Part shown: piece after piece, positions 14,400-22,647 of the stretch
Layout of the letters: each line of letters opens with the position of its first letter
Numbering within the stretch: position 1 is the stretch's first letter
Assembly: GCA_910589045.1 (NCBI GenBank)
Contig: CAJUSH010000048.1
Span: 1-22,759, forward strand
Length of the DNA stretch: 22,759 nucleotides
Source: an uncultured Eubacterium sp.
Lineage (GTDB): Bacteria > Bacillota_A > Clostridia > Lachnospirales > Lachnospiraceae
Reading direction: 5' to 3'
Program-made: the position numbers and the translations under genes
Notes under the pieces: model-generated
Databases searched by the model: none
Told to the model about the DNA's origin: nothing
Seen by the model: the letters and a program-made list of their open reading frames with translations, nothing else

Positions 14400-15641
14400 A
14401 TGAAGAAAAAGTTATTGAGCATGCTGCTTGTTGCGGCGATGGCAGTTTCGATGCTCGCCGGCTGCGGTTCTGGTGATGACCAGAAGGCGGACACGCCTGC
14501 GCAGACGGACCAGCCCGCCGATGACGGGAAGGACGACGCGGCAGACGAGCCTGCGGACGATGCCGCAGAACCGGCAGATGATGCAGGAGGAGATTCTCCG
14601 GTTGCGGGCAAGAAGGTAGCATACATTATGATCATGCCTTCGGCTTCCATCTTCCAGATGTGGAAGGATTCCTGTGCAAGCCTTTGCGAGAAGCTTGGCG
14701 TACAGTTTGATTTCTTCTTCTGCGACGGCGATTTCAACAAGTGGCAGGACACCATCCGTACCTGCGCGTCCGGCGGATATGACGGACTGCTGGTCAGCCA
14801 TGGCAACCAGGACGGCTCCTATGTATTCTTAAAGGAGATTACCGAGCAGTATCCGGACATGAAGATCGTTACCTTTGATACGCAGTTCTATGCGGACGGC
14901 GAGTATCAGAAGCTTGAGGGTGTGACCCAGATGTTCCAGCAGGATGCCAGCCTTGTAACCGTTCTTCTCGATCAGCAGATCGAGGCGAAGGCAGCAAGAG
15001 GCGAGGAAGGCCCTGTCCGCCTGATTAAGGTTTGGAGAGGACCCAACTACAATTCTCCGTTTGACCGCCGCGAGGTAGGCTGGCAGGAGTATGAGGCAGC
15101 AGGAAAGATCGAGACCGTAGGAGAGGTTCAGCCGCTCCAGGATTCTTCCGATTCCGCTAACACAGTCATGGCCGCATATTTGCAGAGTATTAAGCGTGAG
15201 GACGTAGACGGCGTCGTTGTTTATTACGATCTCTACGGCCAGGGCGTTTACAATGCAATTCTTGAGAACGACAACTTTAACGGCAAGAACGGCGATGCTC
15301 TTCCGATGGGCTCCGTGGATATCGATCCGGTTGACGTTACGAACATGCAGACAAACCCGGATATCTGGGTTGCGGCAGGTACGACGGACTGGACGCTCAA
15401 CGGCGAGATCGGTATGCGTGCGCTCCTTCTTGAGATCGCAGGCGAGTACGACAAGATCTATGATCCGGCAAGCGGAAAGACCGGCGTGGACGTGATCGAG
15501 GTTCCCGGTACGGCAATCCCTGCAAGCGCGCTTAAGAGCGACTCAACGGTTGAGAACCTGGGCGATATCGCAGGTGAGACTTATGGCAATCTGGATTATC
15601 TCTCTGAGACGGACTGGATGCCGAAAAATCTGATTCACTGA
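14400..15641 (+). CDS. Sugar-binding lipoprotein of ribose-type ABC importer
   Basis: This is the extracellular binding protein of a ribose/xylose-class importer, 413 aa. AGGAGG lies 8 bp before ATG 14400. The lipoprotein signal ends in SMLAGC (Cys22). A long linker rich in Asp, Ala, Pro and Glu (about residues 24-70) follows. Then comes the type I periplasmic-binding fold: KKVAYIMIMPSASIFQMWKD, a GGYDGLLVSHGN ligand loop, KIVTFDTQF and the second-lobe DVDGVVVYYDLYGQGVYNAI. Aromatic residues in the binding region (KVWRGPNYNSPFDRR) are consistent with a sugar ligand. The downstream kinase and isomerase imply an unphosphorylated aldopentose derivative. It is the first gene of unit B, followed by a hairpin that could make this subunit more abundant than the rest. 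Confidence 0.88.
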   Translation: MKKKLLSMLLVAAMAVSMLAGCGSGDDQKADTPAQTDQPADDGKDDAADEPADDAAEPADDAGGDSPVAGKKVAYIMIMPSASIFQMWKDSCASLCEKLGVQFDFFFCDGDFNKWQDTIRTCASGGYDGLLVSHGNQDGSYVFLKEITEQYPDMKIVTFDTQFYADGEYQKLEGVTQMFQQDASLVTVLLDQQIEAKAARGEEGPVRLIKVWRGPNYNSPFDRREVGWQEYEAAGKIETVGEVQPLQDSSDSANTVMAAYLQSIKREDVDGVVVYYDLYGQGVYNAILENDNFNGKNGDALPMGSVDIDPVDVTNMQTNPDIWVAAGTTDWTLNGEIGMRALLLEIAGEYDKIYDPASGKTGVDVIEVPGTAIPASALKSDSTVENLGDIAGETYGNLDYLSETDWMPKNLIH

Positions 15642-15669
15642 TGGAATAAGCCATAATCGGTGATTCCAG

Positions 15670-15700
15670 GGGGATGCCGGAGACGCGCATCCCCTTTGTT
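15670..15700 (+). terminator. Intercistronic hairpin, partial terminator
   Basis: GGGGATGC (15670-15677) pairs with GCATCCCC (15687-15694) over a 9-nt loop, followed by TTTGTTA. It stands between binding protein and ATPase. A leaky terminator or 3'-end stabiliser here is common in ABC operons and would raise the level of the binding protein. A second small hairpin (15730-15744) precedes the ATPase ribosome site. Confidence 0.65.
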
Positions 15701-15766
15701 ATACTATTTATACCATAGATACCATAGCATGCGGAAAATCCGCAGCTACTTTGAAAAGAGGGCAGT

Positions 15767-17302
15767 ATGGAAAAAAAGATACTGAAAACAAAAAATGTAT
15801 CCATAAGCTTTCCCGGTGTAAAGGCGCTCGATTGTGTGGACTTTGAGATATCGACCGGGGAGATCCGGGCGGTTGTGGGCGCAAACGGTGCCGGAAAATC
15901 CACACTGATGAAAGTATTGGCCGGGGCGAATCCGACCTATACGGGCGAGGTTTCCCTGGACGGCCGTGTCATTGAACTGCACACGCCCATCGATGCGAAA
16001 AAGCTGGGAATCCAGATCGTTTACCAGGAGGTAGACACATCTCTGGTTCCTACCCTGTCCGTTGCGGAAAACATCATGATCAACGAGATGGTTATGAGCA
16101 ACGGCATCAGAATGAACTGGAAAAAAACGCGCGTGGAAGCAAAGAAGGCTCTGGAGCGTTTACATATTACAAATATTGACGTCAATACCCTTGTCCAGAA
16201 TCTGTCGCTTGCACAAAAGCAGATGGTGCTGATTGCGCGGGCGATCCGGATGAACTGTAATTTCCTCATTCTGGACGAGCCGACGGCACCCCTTAGTATG
16301 TCGGAGACAAAGGAGCTGTTCCAGGTGGTGCGCCATCTGCGGGAAGTGGAAAACCTTGCGGTCATCTTTATTTCCCACCGTTTAAACGAGATCATAGAGA
16401 TCTGCGAGTCCTATACCGTCATGCGCAACGGCCAGGTGGTGGACAATACGCCGGTGACGGAGGAGACGACGACGAAGGAGATCGTGGAGAAGATGCTGGG
16501 CCGTTCCTTCGAGGAGAGCTTTCCGAAGGAGAGCTGCCGCATCGGGGAGGATCTCTTGCGTGTGGAGCATCTGTGCGGTGCGGACGGAAAGGTGGACGAC
16601 GTGTCCTTCCACGTAAAGGCGGGGGAGATCGTCGGGATCGCGGGACTGGTCGGCGCCGGGAAATCGGAGCTTTGCAAAACGATTTTCGGCTCGTACAAAA
16701 AGACCGGCGGTACGATCACCCTTGGCGGAAAAGAGATGAAGATCAGGACGCCGTCGGATGCGGTGAAAAGCGGGATCGCTTTTGTGCCGGAGGAGCGCCG
16801 GAAGGAAGGGGTGCTTGTGGAGGAGACAGTTGCGTTCAATCTCTCCGCGGCGGCGCTGGAGCAGTTTTGTGTCGCTTCCTTTGTCAACCGGCAAAAGGTC
16901 AATGAAAATGCAAAGCGTTTTGTGCAGAGTCTCGGAATCAAGACGCCCTCCATCAAGCAGGCGGTAAAAAACCTCTCCGGTGGAAACCAGCAGAAGGTGG
17001 CGGTCGGGAAATGGCTGACGGCGGACTGCGAGCTTTACATGTTTGACGAGCCGACAAAGGGCGTTGACGTGGGCGCAAAGCAGGATATCTTTCATCTGAT
17101 CAACGACATAGCGAAAAAGGGCAAGGGCGTCATCTATGCCACCTGTGAGGATTCGGAGCTGCTGTCCCTGACAGACCGGATTTACGTGATGTACAGCGGA
17201 AGAATCATGGCGGAGCTGGAGACCGCAAAGACCAGCGACGACGAGATCATGTATTACGCGGTAGGCGGCGAGAGAAACGATGCGGCATCTGGCAAATCAT
17301 GA
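15767..17302 (+). CDS. Double-domain sugar ABC ATPase (RbsA/MglA type)
   Basis: A 511-aa cytoplasmic protein with two tandem ATPase domains that drives a ribose-type importer. The first domain has Walker A GANGAGKST (residues 38-46), a divergent signature LSLAQKQMVLIARA and Walker B NFLILDEPTAPLS. The second has the usual degenerate Walker A GLVGAGKSE, signature LSGGNQQKVAVGKWL and Walker B ELYMFDEPTKGVD. FVPEERRKEGVL is typical of the family. AGAGGGCAGT precedes ATG 15767. Full length and intact; it works with the lipoprotein upstream and the permease 15 bp downstream. Confidence 0.93.
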   Translation: MEKKILKTKNVSISFPGVKALDCVDFEISTGEIRAVVGANGAGKSTLMKVLAGANPTYTGEVSLDGRVIELHTPIDAKKLGIQIVYQEVDTSLVPTLSVAENIMINEMVMSNGIRMNWKKTRVEAKKALERLHITNIDVNTLVQNLSLAQKQMVLIARAIRMNCNFLILDEPTAPLSMSETKELFQVVRHLREVENLAVIFISHRLNEIIEICESYTVMRNGQVVDNTPVTEETTTKEIVEKMLGRSFEESFPKESCRIGEDLLRVEHLCGADGKVDDVSFHVKAGEIVGIAGLVGAGKSELCKTIFGSYKKTGGTITLGGKEMKIRTPSDAVKSGIAFVPEERRKEGVLVEETVAFNLSAAALEQFCVASFVNRQKVNENAKRFVQSLGIKTPSIKQAVKNLSGGNQQKVAVGKWLTADCELYMFDEPTKGVDVGAKQDIFHLINDIAKKGKGVIYATCEDSELLSLTDRIYVMYSGRIMAELETAKTSDDEIMYYAVGGERNDAASGKS

Positions 17303-17317
17303 GAGAGCGGAGGATAA

Positions 17318-18313
17318 ATGAAAATGGATGTAACGAAGAAAAAGGATTTTAACTTGAGCCGTTTTTTGGTCAGCTGGGCGGCGGTGTTCGCACTGGTGCT
17401 TTGCTTTATATTGTTTACGGTGTCCAAGGGAAGCGCGTTCATGTCGTCCAGCAATATGGTAAATATTCTGCGGGCGATGTCTATCAATACCGTGTTCGCG
17501 ATTGCGGCGACGGTGACGATGGCGCCGGACGGCTTTGACATGTCCGCGGCAACGCTTGCGAGCTGCTCGGCCTATGTGTTCGTATCGTCGTTTCTGTGGT
17601 TCGGACTTTCCGTACCCGTATCGATTCTTGTGACGATCATCGCAACGCTTGTGTTATACCAGCTCACGATGTTTTTGATCCTCGTCTGCAAGATTCCCGA
17701 TATGCTGGCAACCTGCGCGCTGATGTTTGTCCATCAGGGACTTGGCCAGTGGTACATCGGCGGCGGTGCGGTTTCTACCGGTATGCAGACCTCATGGCAT
17801 ACGCAGCCCGCACGGACGGCGCTGACCGAAGGCTTCTCGGCGCTCGGACGCGCACCCTGGATTATCATAATCATGTTTGCCTGTGTGCTGGTGGCGCACA
17901 TTTTCCTGAACTACACAAAGCAGGGACGTTTCCTTTACGCGATGGGCGGCAACAAGCAGGCGGCGAAGCTTTCCGGTATCAACACGACGAAATACCGCTA
18001 CATGGCGGGCATGATCACGGCAGTATTTATCGCCATCGCAGGTATTCTGGTAGCGTCGAGAGGAAGCTCCGCGCAGGTTATGTGCTGTGACGATTATCTG
18101 ATGCCCTCCCTGGCGGCAGTCTTTGTAGGACGCACGGTGGGCGGCGCGGAAAAACCCAATCCCATCGGCACGATGATCGGCGCGTGCCTGGTATCCACGC
18201 TGGAGAACGGACTGACCATCATGGCGGTTCCCTTCTATGTACTGCCCGCAGTCAAGGGCGCGGTGCTGGGACTGGCACTCATCGCAGCTTATGCGACAAA
18301 GAAGCAGGATTAA
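17318..18313 (+). CDS. Sugar ABC permease (RbsC type)
   Basis: Membrane subunit of the importer, 331 aa, probably used as a homodimer. The start ATG 17318 follows CGGAGGA (17307-17313). A charged N-terminus leads into about eight to ten hydrophobic segments. The coupling region TKQGRFLYAMGGNKQAAKLSGINTTKY, cytoplasmic in RbsC, and the later GGAEKPNPIGTMIGACLVSTLENGL are family signatures. One type of permease with a double ATPase is the standard ribose-class layout. No defect is seen. Confidence 0.92.
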   Translation: MKMDVTKKKDFNLSRFLVSWAAVFALVLCFILFTVSKGSAFMSSSNMVNILRAMSINTVFAIAATVTMAPDGFDMSAATLASCSAYVFVSSFLWFGLSVPVSILVTIIATLVLYQLTMFLILVCKIPDMLATCALMFVHQGLGQWYIGGGAVSTGMQTSWHTQPARTALTEGFSALGRAPWIIIIMFACVLVAHIFLNYTKQGRFLYAMGGNKQAAKLSGINTTKYRYMAGMITAVFIAIAGILVASRGSSAQVMCCDDYLMPSLAAVFVGRTVGGAEKPNPIGTMIGACLVSTLENGLTIMAVPFYVLPAVKGAVLGLALIAAYATKKQD

Positions 18314-18330
18314 GAACCGGTTGTAAAAAA

Positions 18331-18356
18331 CGGCGGTGCGGCAGGGCTGCACGCCG
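18331..18356 (+). other. Hairpin between permease and kinase genes
   Basis: CGGCG and TGC (18331-18339, one bulged G) pair with GCA and CGCCG (18349-18356). It is GC-rich and has no T-run, so it is more likely a processing or stability element than a terminator. Confidence 0.35.
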
Positions 18357-18382
18357 CAGAAATAGAAAAAGGAGTGAGGCAT

Positions 18383-19606
18383 ATGTCACGTTTTGACAAT
18401 TATTTTCTGATGAAGGTGGAGGATATCGCGGAGTATGTGGAGGAGAAGCTGCATTTCTTCCCGGCAGACGCGAAGCTGAGCTGTAAGGAGATCGGGGACG
18501 GAAACTTAAACTACGTGTTCCGTTTAAAGGACGAGGGCACGGGCAAATCCGTCATCGTAAAGCAGGCGGGGGAGTCGCTGCGCATTGACGAGAGCATGAA
18601 GCTCTCCACCGACCGGGGCAGGATTGAAGCGAAGATTCTGGGTATCCAGGAGCAGGCGGCGCCCGGGCTTGTGCCGAAGGTGTATCTCTACGACGGCGTG
18701 ATGTGTGCGATGCTGATGGAGGACATGATCGGTCATTCGATGATGCGCACGGCGCTCATCAATCACGAGATATTCCCGCTGTTTGCGGAGCACATTTCCA
18801 CATTTCTGGTAAATTCACTGCTCCTGTCTACGGATGTGGTCATGAACCACAAGGAGAAGAAGGAAAATGTGAAGGCGTTTATCAATCCGGACCTCTGTGA
18901 GATTTCCGAGGATTTGGTTTACAGCGAGCCGTATATTGATTACAATCATAGAAACAATGTATTTCCGCCCAACGCGGAGTTTATTCAGAAGGAGCTTTAT
19001 GATGACAAAAAGCTTCACCTGGAGGCGGCAAAGCTGAAATTCGATTTTATGAACAATGCGCAGGCTTTGATTCACGGCGACCTGCACACGGGCTCCATCT
19101 TTATCAATCAGGAGCACACCTATGTGTTTGACCCGGAGTTCGCTTTCTACGGGCCGATGGGCTACGATGTTGGAAATATCATTGCAAATATGTTCTTTGC
19201 GTGGGCCAACGGGGATGCCACCATCGAGGATGCGGCCGAAAAGGAGCGGTTCTGCGGCTGGGTCATCGACTGCATCGAGGAGATCGTGGATAAATTCATC
19301 GATAAGTTCAAGGCTGCGTTCAAGGAGAACGTGACGGATACAATGGCAAAGACGGAAGGCTTTCTGGAGTACTATCTGGGAACCGTCCTCTCCGATACGG
19401 CAGGTGTGGCAGGTCTGGAGTCGATCCGGCGCATCGCGGGCATGGCAAACAATAAGGATATCACGACCATCGCCGACGAGGCGAAGCGCGTTCGTGCGGA
19501 GCGGATCATCGTGACGCTGGCAAAGAACTACATTATGAACCGGGATCGGTTTACGTCGGGCGCGGATTACCGCAGGGCCATCGAGGAAGCAATTGCGAAA
19601 TTTTAA
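18383..19606 (+). CDS. mtnK: S-methyl-5-thioribose kinase family (MtnK)
   Basis: It would phosphorylate C1 of 5-methylthioribose, or of a related 5-modified ribose such as 5-deoxyribose, with ATP. Length is 407 aa, close to the Bacillus enzyme. ATG 18383 is chosen over GTG 18374 because AAAAAGGAG ends 9 bp upstream. Characteristic segments are the Gly-loop IGDGNLNYVFRL, VIVKQAGES, the catalytic HGDLHTGSI (Asp233) and the metal-binding DPEFAFYGPMGYDVGN (Asp250). It directly precedes the isomerase that uses its product, as in methionine-salvage and 5-deoxyribose operons. No downstream salvage genes (dehydratase, enolase, dioxygenase) are present. That argues against methionine recycling and for a carbon-recovery route ending in DHAP. 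Family assignment is firm; the natural substrate is inferred. Confidence 0.9.
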   Translation: MSRFDNYFLMKVEDIAEYVEEKLHFFPADAKLSCKEIGDGNLNYVFRLKDEGTGKSVIVKQAGESLRIDESMKLSTDRGRIEAKILGIQEQAAPGLVPKVYLYDGVMCAMLMEDMIGHSMMRTALINHEIFPLFAEHISTFLVNSLLLSTDVVMNHKEKKENVKAFINPDLCEISEDLVYSEPYIDYNHRNNVFPPNAEFIQKELYDDKKLHLEAAKLKFDFMNNAQALIHGDLHTGSIFINQEHTYVFDPEFAFYGPMGYDVGNIIANMFFAWANGDATIEDAAEKERFCGWVIDCIEEIVDKFIDKFKAAFKENVTDTMAKTEGFLEYYLGTVLSDTAGVAGLESIRRIAGMANNKDITTIADEAKRVRAERIIVTLAKNYIMNRDRFTSGADYRRAIEEAIAKF

Positions 19607-19640
19607 CCGTCCCACAAAAAAGTGAAAAAGGAGAGAAACC

Positions 19641-20747
19641 ATGAGCGAAAAAAAATCCATTATGGATTATGAGACAGTGGCGCTGGACGACGAGAAGCAC
19701 GCGCTGGTCATCATTGACCAGACAAAGCTGCCCTACGAAATGGAAATGCTGGAGCTGACAAAGCAGGAGGATATCTGGAACGCCATCTATCTGCTTCAGG
19801 TGCGGGGTGCACCGGCCATCGGCGTTTCCGCAGCTATCGGCATCTATCTGGCGGCAAGGGAGATCGAGGCGGACACCTGGGAGGAGTTTTACCCGCAGTT
19901 TACGAAGGCGAAGGAATACCTTGACAGTGCGCGCCCCACGGCGGTGAATCTCTCATGGGCGCTGAACCGCATGGACGAGGTGTGCCGTGCCAGCAAGGAA
20001 AAGCCCATCCGAGAGATCGTAGAAATTTTGCACGATGCGGCGCTGGAGATCCGGGACGAGGACGTCTGGGTGTGCAAGAGCATCGGCGAGTACGGGCTTT
20101 CCCTCGTAAAGCCCGGGGACGGTCTGCTGACCCACTGCAACGCGGGCAAGCTTGCGACCGTAAAATACGGTACGGCGACGGCGGCGATGTATCTGGGGCA
20201 GGAGCGGGGCTACAATTTCCGCATCTACGCGGACGAGACAAGACCTCTTCTGCAGGGCGCAAGGCTCACCGCATTTGAGCTGTATGAGTCCGGGCTGGAC
20301 GTGACGCTGATCTGCGATAACATGTCCGCTACCGTGATGAAAAATAAATGGGTGGACGCCGTGTTCGTAGGATGCGACCGGGTAGCGGCAAACGGCGACA
20401 CGGCAAACAAGATCGGCACCTCCGTTGTGGCGACGGTGGCAAAACGCTACAACGTTCCCGTCTATGTGTGCGCGCCCACCTCTACCATCGACCTGAACAC
20501 CCCCACGGGCGCCGATATTAAGATCGAGCAGCGGCCTGCGGAGGAGATCACGGAGATGTGGTACAAGGAGCGGATGGCGCCCGAGGGCGTGAAGGTGTTC
20601 AACCCCTGCTTTGACGTAACGGACAACGACCTGATCGCAGGCATCATCACGGAATACGGCATTGCGAGGGCACCCTACACGGAGTCCTTCAAGGAGATCT
20701 TTGCTAAAAAGGAAGCCGCAAAAAACGAGAAAAAGGTAGCGGATTAG
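19641..20747 (+). CDS. mtnA: S-methyl-5-thioribose-1-phosphate isomerase (MtnA)
   Basis: An eIF2B-like aldose-ketose isomerase of 368 aa that would convert methylthioribose-1-phosphate, or 5-deoxyribose-1-phosphate, to the ribulose-1-phosphate form. The ligand motif RGAPAIGVSAA, catalytic Cys166 in LTHCNAGKLAT, YADETRPLLQGARLTAFEL and catalytic Asp246 in GCDRVAANGDTANKIGT are all present, so it is an active isomerase and not a translation-factor relative. AAAAGGAGAG lies just upstream of ATG 19641, and 34 bp separate it from the kinase. The C-terminal tail is Lys/Glu/Ala-rich. The expected next step, an aldolase, is not found beside it. Confidence 0.93.
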   Translation: MSEKKSIMDYETVALDDEKHALVIIDQTKLPYEMEMLELTKQEDIWNAIYLLQVRGAPAIGVSAAIGIYLAAREIEADTWEEFYPQFTKAKEYLDSARPTAVNLSWALNRMDEVCRASKEKPIREIVEILHDAALEIRDEDVWVCKSIGEYGLSLVKPGDGLLTHCNAGKLATVKYGTATAAMYLGQERGYNFRIYADETRPLLQGARLTAFELYESGLDVTLICDNMSATVMKNKWVDAVFVGCDRVAANGDTANKIGTSVVATVAKRYNVPVYVCAPTSTIDLNTPTGADIKIEQRPAEEITEMWYKERMAPEGVKVFNPCFDVTDNDLIAGIITEYGIARAPYTESFKEIFAKKEAAKNEKKVAD

Positions 20748-20762
20748 ACAGCAGAAAATGGG

Positions 20763-20788
20763 GCTGCCGGCCGGAAGCGGCCGGCAGC
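20763..20788 (+). other. Strong GC hairpin between isomerase and DhaK genes
   Basis: GCTGCCGGCCG and CGGCCGGCAGC-type arms form a perfect stem (20763-20773 with 20778-20788, 11 bp) closing a GAAG tetraloop. No T-run follows, and the DhaK ribosome site begins about 7 nt later. It is probably an mRNA-stability or cleavage boundary inside the operon. Confidence 0.6.
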
Positions 20789-20805
20789 ATAAATGGAGAC
20801 AGGGT

Positions 20806-21813
20806 ATGAAAAAAATCATAAATGAACCGAAAAACTATGTGAAGGAAATGCTGGAGGGCCTTTATGTGGCACATCCGGATTTGATCACCTGCACCGATGA
20901 CGATGTGCACTGTCTTGTGACGGCAAAAAAGAAGGCGGGAAAGGTGGGGATTGCAACGGGAGGCGGCTCCGGTCACCTTCCCCTGTTCCTCGGATATGTC
21001 GGCGAGGGAATGCTCGACGGCTGTTCGGTGGGCGACGTGTTCCAGTCACCGAGTGCCGAGCAGATGGCGGCGGTCACAAGGGAGATCGACGACGGCGCGG
21101 GGGTTTTGTACATTTACGGCAATTACAACGGGGACATTTTTAATTTTGATATGGCTGCGGAGATGGTGGATTTCGAGGACAATATCCGGGTGGAGAGCGT
21201 GGTCGCGGGCGAGGATGTAGCCTCGGCAGGGCCGAGCGCACCGGGTGGGAAAAATACCCGCCGCGGTGTGGCCGGTATCGTCTTTGTCTTTAAGTGCGCC
21301 GGAGGAGCCGCGGACGCGATGCTGGATCTGGACGAGGTGAAGCGGATCGCGCAGAAGGCTGCGGACAATGTGCGGACGATGGGCGTTGCATTGACGCCGT
21401 GTACGGTTCCGCGGGTCGGTGAGCCGGGCTTTTCCCTCGGTGAGGACGAGATGGAAATCGGTATGGGTATCCACGGGGAGGCGGGTATCCGCCGCGGAAA
21501 GCTGGAAACGGCAGACAAAATCGTGGATGAGATGCTGGAGAAAATCGTAGCAGATCTTCCCTACAAGGCGGGGGATGAGGTCGCCGTGCTCATTAACGGA
21601 CTTGGCGCGACGCCCCTTGACGAGCAGTATATCGTTACCCGCAGAGTGGATGCGTATTTAAAGGACAAGGGCATCGGCGTGTACCGGTATTATGTCGGCG
21701 AGTATGCTACGGCGCTGGAGATGGCGGGCTTTTCCATCTCACTTTTGAAGCTGGACGACGAGCTGAAAAAGTATCTGGATGCACCGGCGCACACACCGTT
21801 TTTCGTACAATAG
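20806..21813 (+). CDS. dhaK: Dihydroxyacetone kinase subunit DhaK-like
   Basis: Substrate-binding subunit of a two-component dihydroxyacetone-type kinase, 335 aa. ATG 20806 follows GGAGACAGGG. The fold signature is GIATGGGSGH (His57), then VGDVFQSPS and YIYGNYNGDIFNFDMA. The histidine that covalently holds the ketone substrate is in MGMGIHGEAGIRRG (His223). The canonical GGGSGHEP is GGGSGHLPLFLGYVG here, so the substrate pocket wall differs from glycolytic DhaK. It is followed by dhaL. No dhaM phosphotransferase gene is near, suggesting ATP dependence or a distant DhaM. The role next to mtnKA is unclear: it may phosphorylate DHA or another short ketose arising in the pathway. Confidence 0.88.
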   Translation: MKKIINEPKNYVKEMLEGLYVAHPDLITCTDDDVHCLVTAKKKAGKVGIATGGGSGHLPLFLGYVGEGMLDGCSVGDVFQSPSAEQMAAVTREIDDGAGVLYIYGNYNGDIFNFDMAAEMVDFEDNIRVESVVAGEDVASAGPSAPGGKNTRRGVAGIVFVFKCAGGAADAMLDLDEVKRIAQKAADNVRTMGVALTPCTVPRVGEPGFSLGEDEMEIGMGIHGEAGIRRGKLETADKIVDEMLEKIVADLPYKAGDEVAVLINGLGATPLDEQYIVTRRVDAYLKDKGIGVYRYYVGEYATALEMAGFSISLLKLDDELKKYLDAPAHTPFFVQ

Positions 21814-21833
21814 TTCAAACAGGAGCGTAAAGG

Positions 21834-22460
21834 ATGGAAGCAAAGGATTTAACCGGATTTTTTGAAAAGCTGAGTGAAGTGATGGAGGGCAGCCGCGCCT
21901 ATCTGATCAAGCTGGATAGCGTGGTGGGTGACGGTGACCTGGGGCTTACGATGGGCGACGGGTTTGCGGCTGCCTGGGCGTATGTGAAGGAGTGTGGTGA
22001 GAGCGATATCGGAAAGCTCCTTTACGGCGCGGGCAAGGCGATGTCCACCGCGGTGCCCTCTACGATGGGAACGCTGATGGCCTCCGGCTGGATGCGGGCC
22101 GGCAAGGAGCTGAAGGGAAAAACGCAGATGGACGGGGCGGATTTCACCGCTATGTTTGAGGCATATCTTGCGGGCGTCGCTGACCGGGGAAAGGCGAAGG
22201 TGGGTGATAAAACCTTTCTGGACGGCCTTTCCCCCGCGGTAGATGCGATGAAGCAGGCGCAGGGGGAAGAAAAGGCTCCGGGTGAAATCGCTGCCCTTGC
22301 CTATGAGGCGGCCGTCAAAGGCTTTCAGGACACGACGACGATGGTCGCCGTGCACGGCAGGGCCGCTACCCGCGGGGAAGCGTCGCGGGAGCTGGAGGAT
22401 CCCGGTGCGGCGGTAGCCATGCTGATGATGCAGGCGTATAAGGAGTGGCTTGCCAAGTAG
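21834..22460 (+). CDS. dhaL: Dihydroxyacetone kinase subunit DhaL-like
   Basis: Nucleotide-binding subunit partner of the preceding gene, 208 aa, all helical. The Mg-ADP/ATP site aspartates are Asp28, Asp33 and Asp35 in LDSVVGDGDLGLTM. The position normally His or Thr after GDGD is Leu36. STAVPSTMGTLMASG (phosphate loop region) and VGDKTFLDGLSPA (family signature) are present, as is AVHGRAATRGEASRELEDPGA near the end. The start lies 21 bp after the dhaK stop with AGGAGCGTAAAGG. It is the last gene of unit B; no clear terminator follows within 60 bp, only a small hairpin at 22484-22498. Confidence 0.88.
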   Translation: MEAKDLTGFFEKLSEVMEGSRAYLIKLDSVVGDGDLGLTMGDGFAAAWAYVKECGESDIGKLLYGAGKAMSTAVPSTMGTLMASGWMRAGKELKGKTQMDGADFTAMFEAYLAGVADRGKAKVGDKTFLDGLSPAVDAMKQAQGEEKAPGEIAALAYEAAVKGFQDTTTMVAVHGRAATRGEASRELEDPGAAVAMLMMQAYKEWLAK

Positions 22461-22579
22461 CTTAAACGGGTATGTGAAGTAACATGATTTGTAATCATCA
22501 GATGCGGTATCATTTCCGATTCTTTTATAGAAGATGCTGTTTTAGCTTTTATATCAGGGCTTATTGTTCAAGCTGACGG

Positions 22580-22608
22580 TGGAAATTTTAATTTTTTCGT
22601 GGTAAACT
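22580..22608 (+). promoter_or_regulatory. Weak possible promoter before acetyltransferase
   Basis: TGGAAA (22580-22585) and TAAACT (22603-22608) are 17 bp apart, each matching the sigma-A consensus at four of six positions. The surroundings are AT-rich and the start codon is 40 bp downstream. Low certainty. Confidence 0.3.
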
Positions 22609-22647
22609 ATTTTCATCAGAATCTGAATATTAAGGTGGTGCAATAAT

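Noticed and set aside
22488..22646. Open frame of about 52 codons ending just before the acetyltransferase start
   Set aside because: It has no ATG, GTG or TTG start with a ribosome site, its composition follows the AT-rich gap, and I recognise no family.
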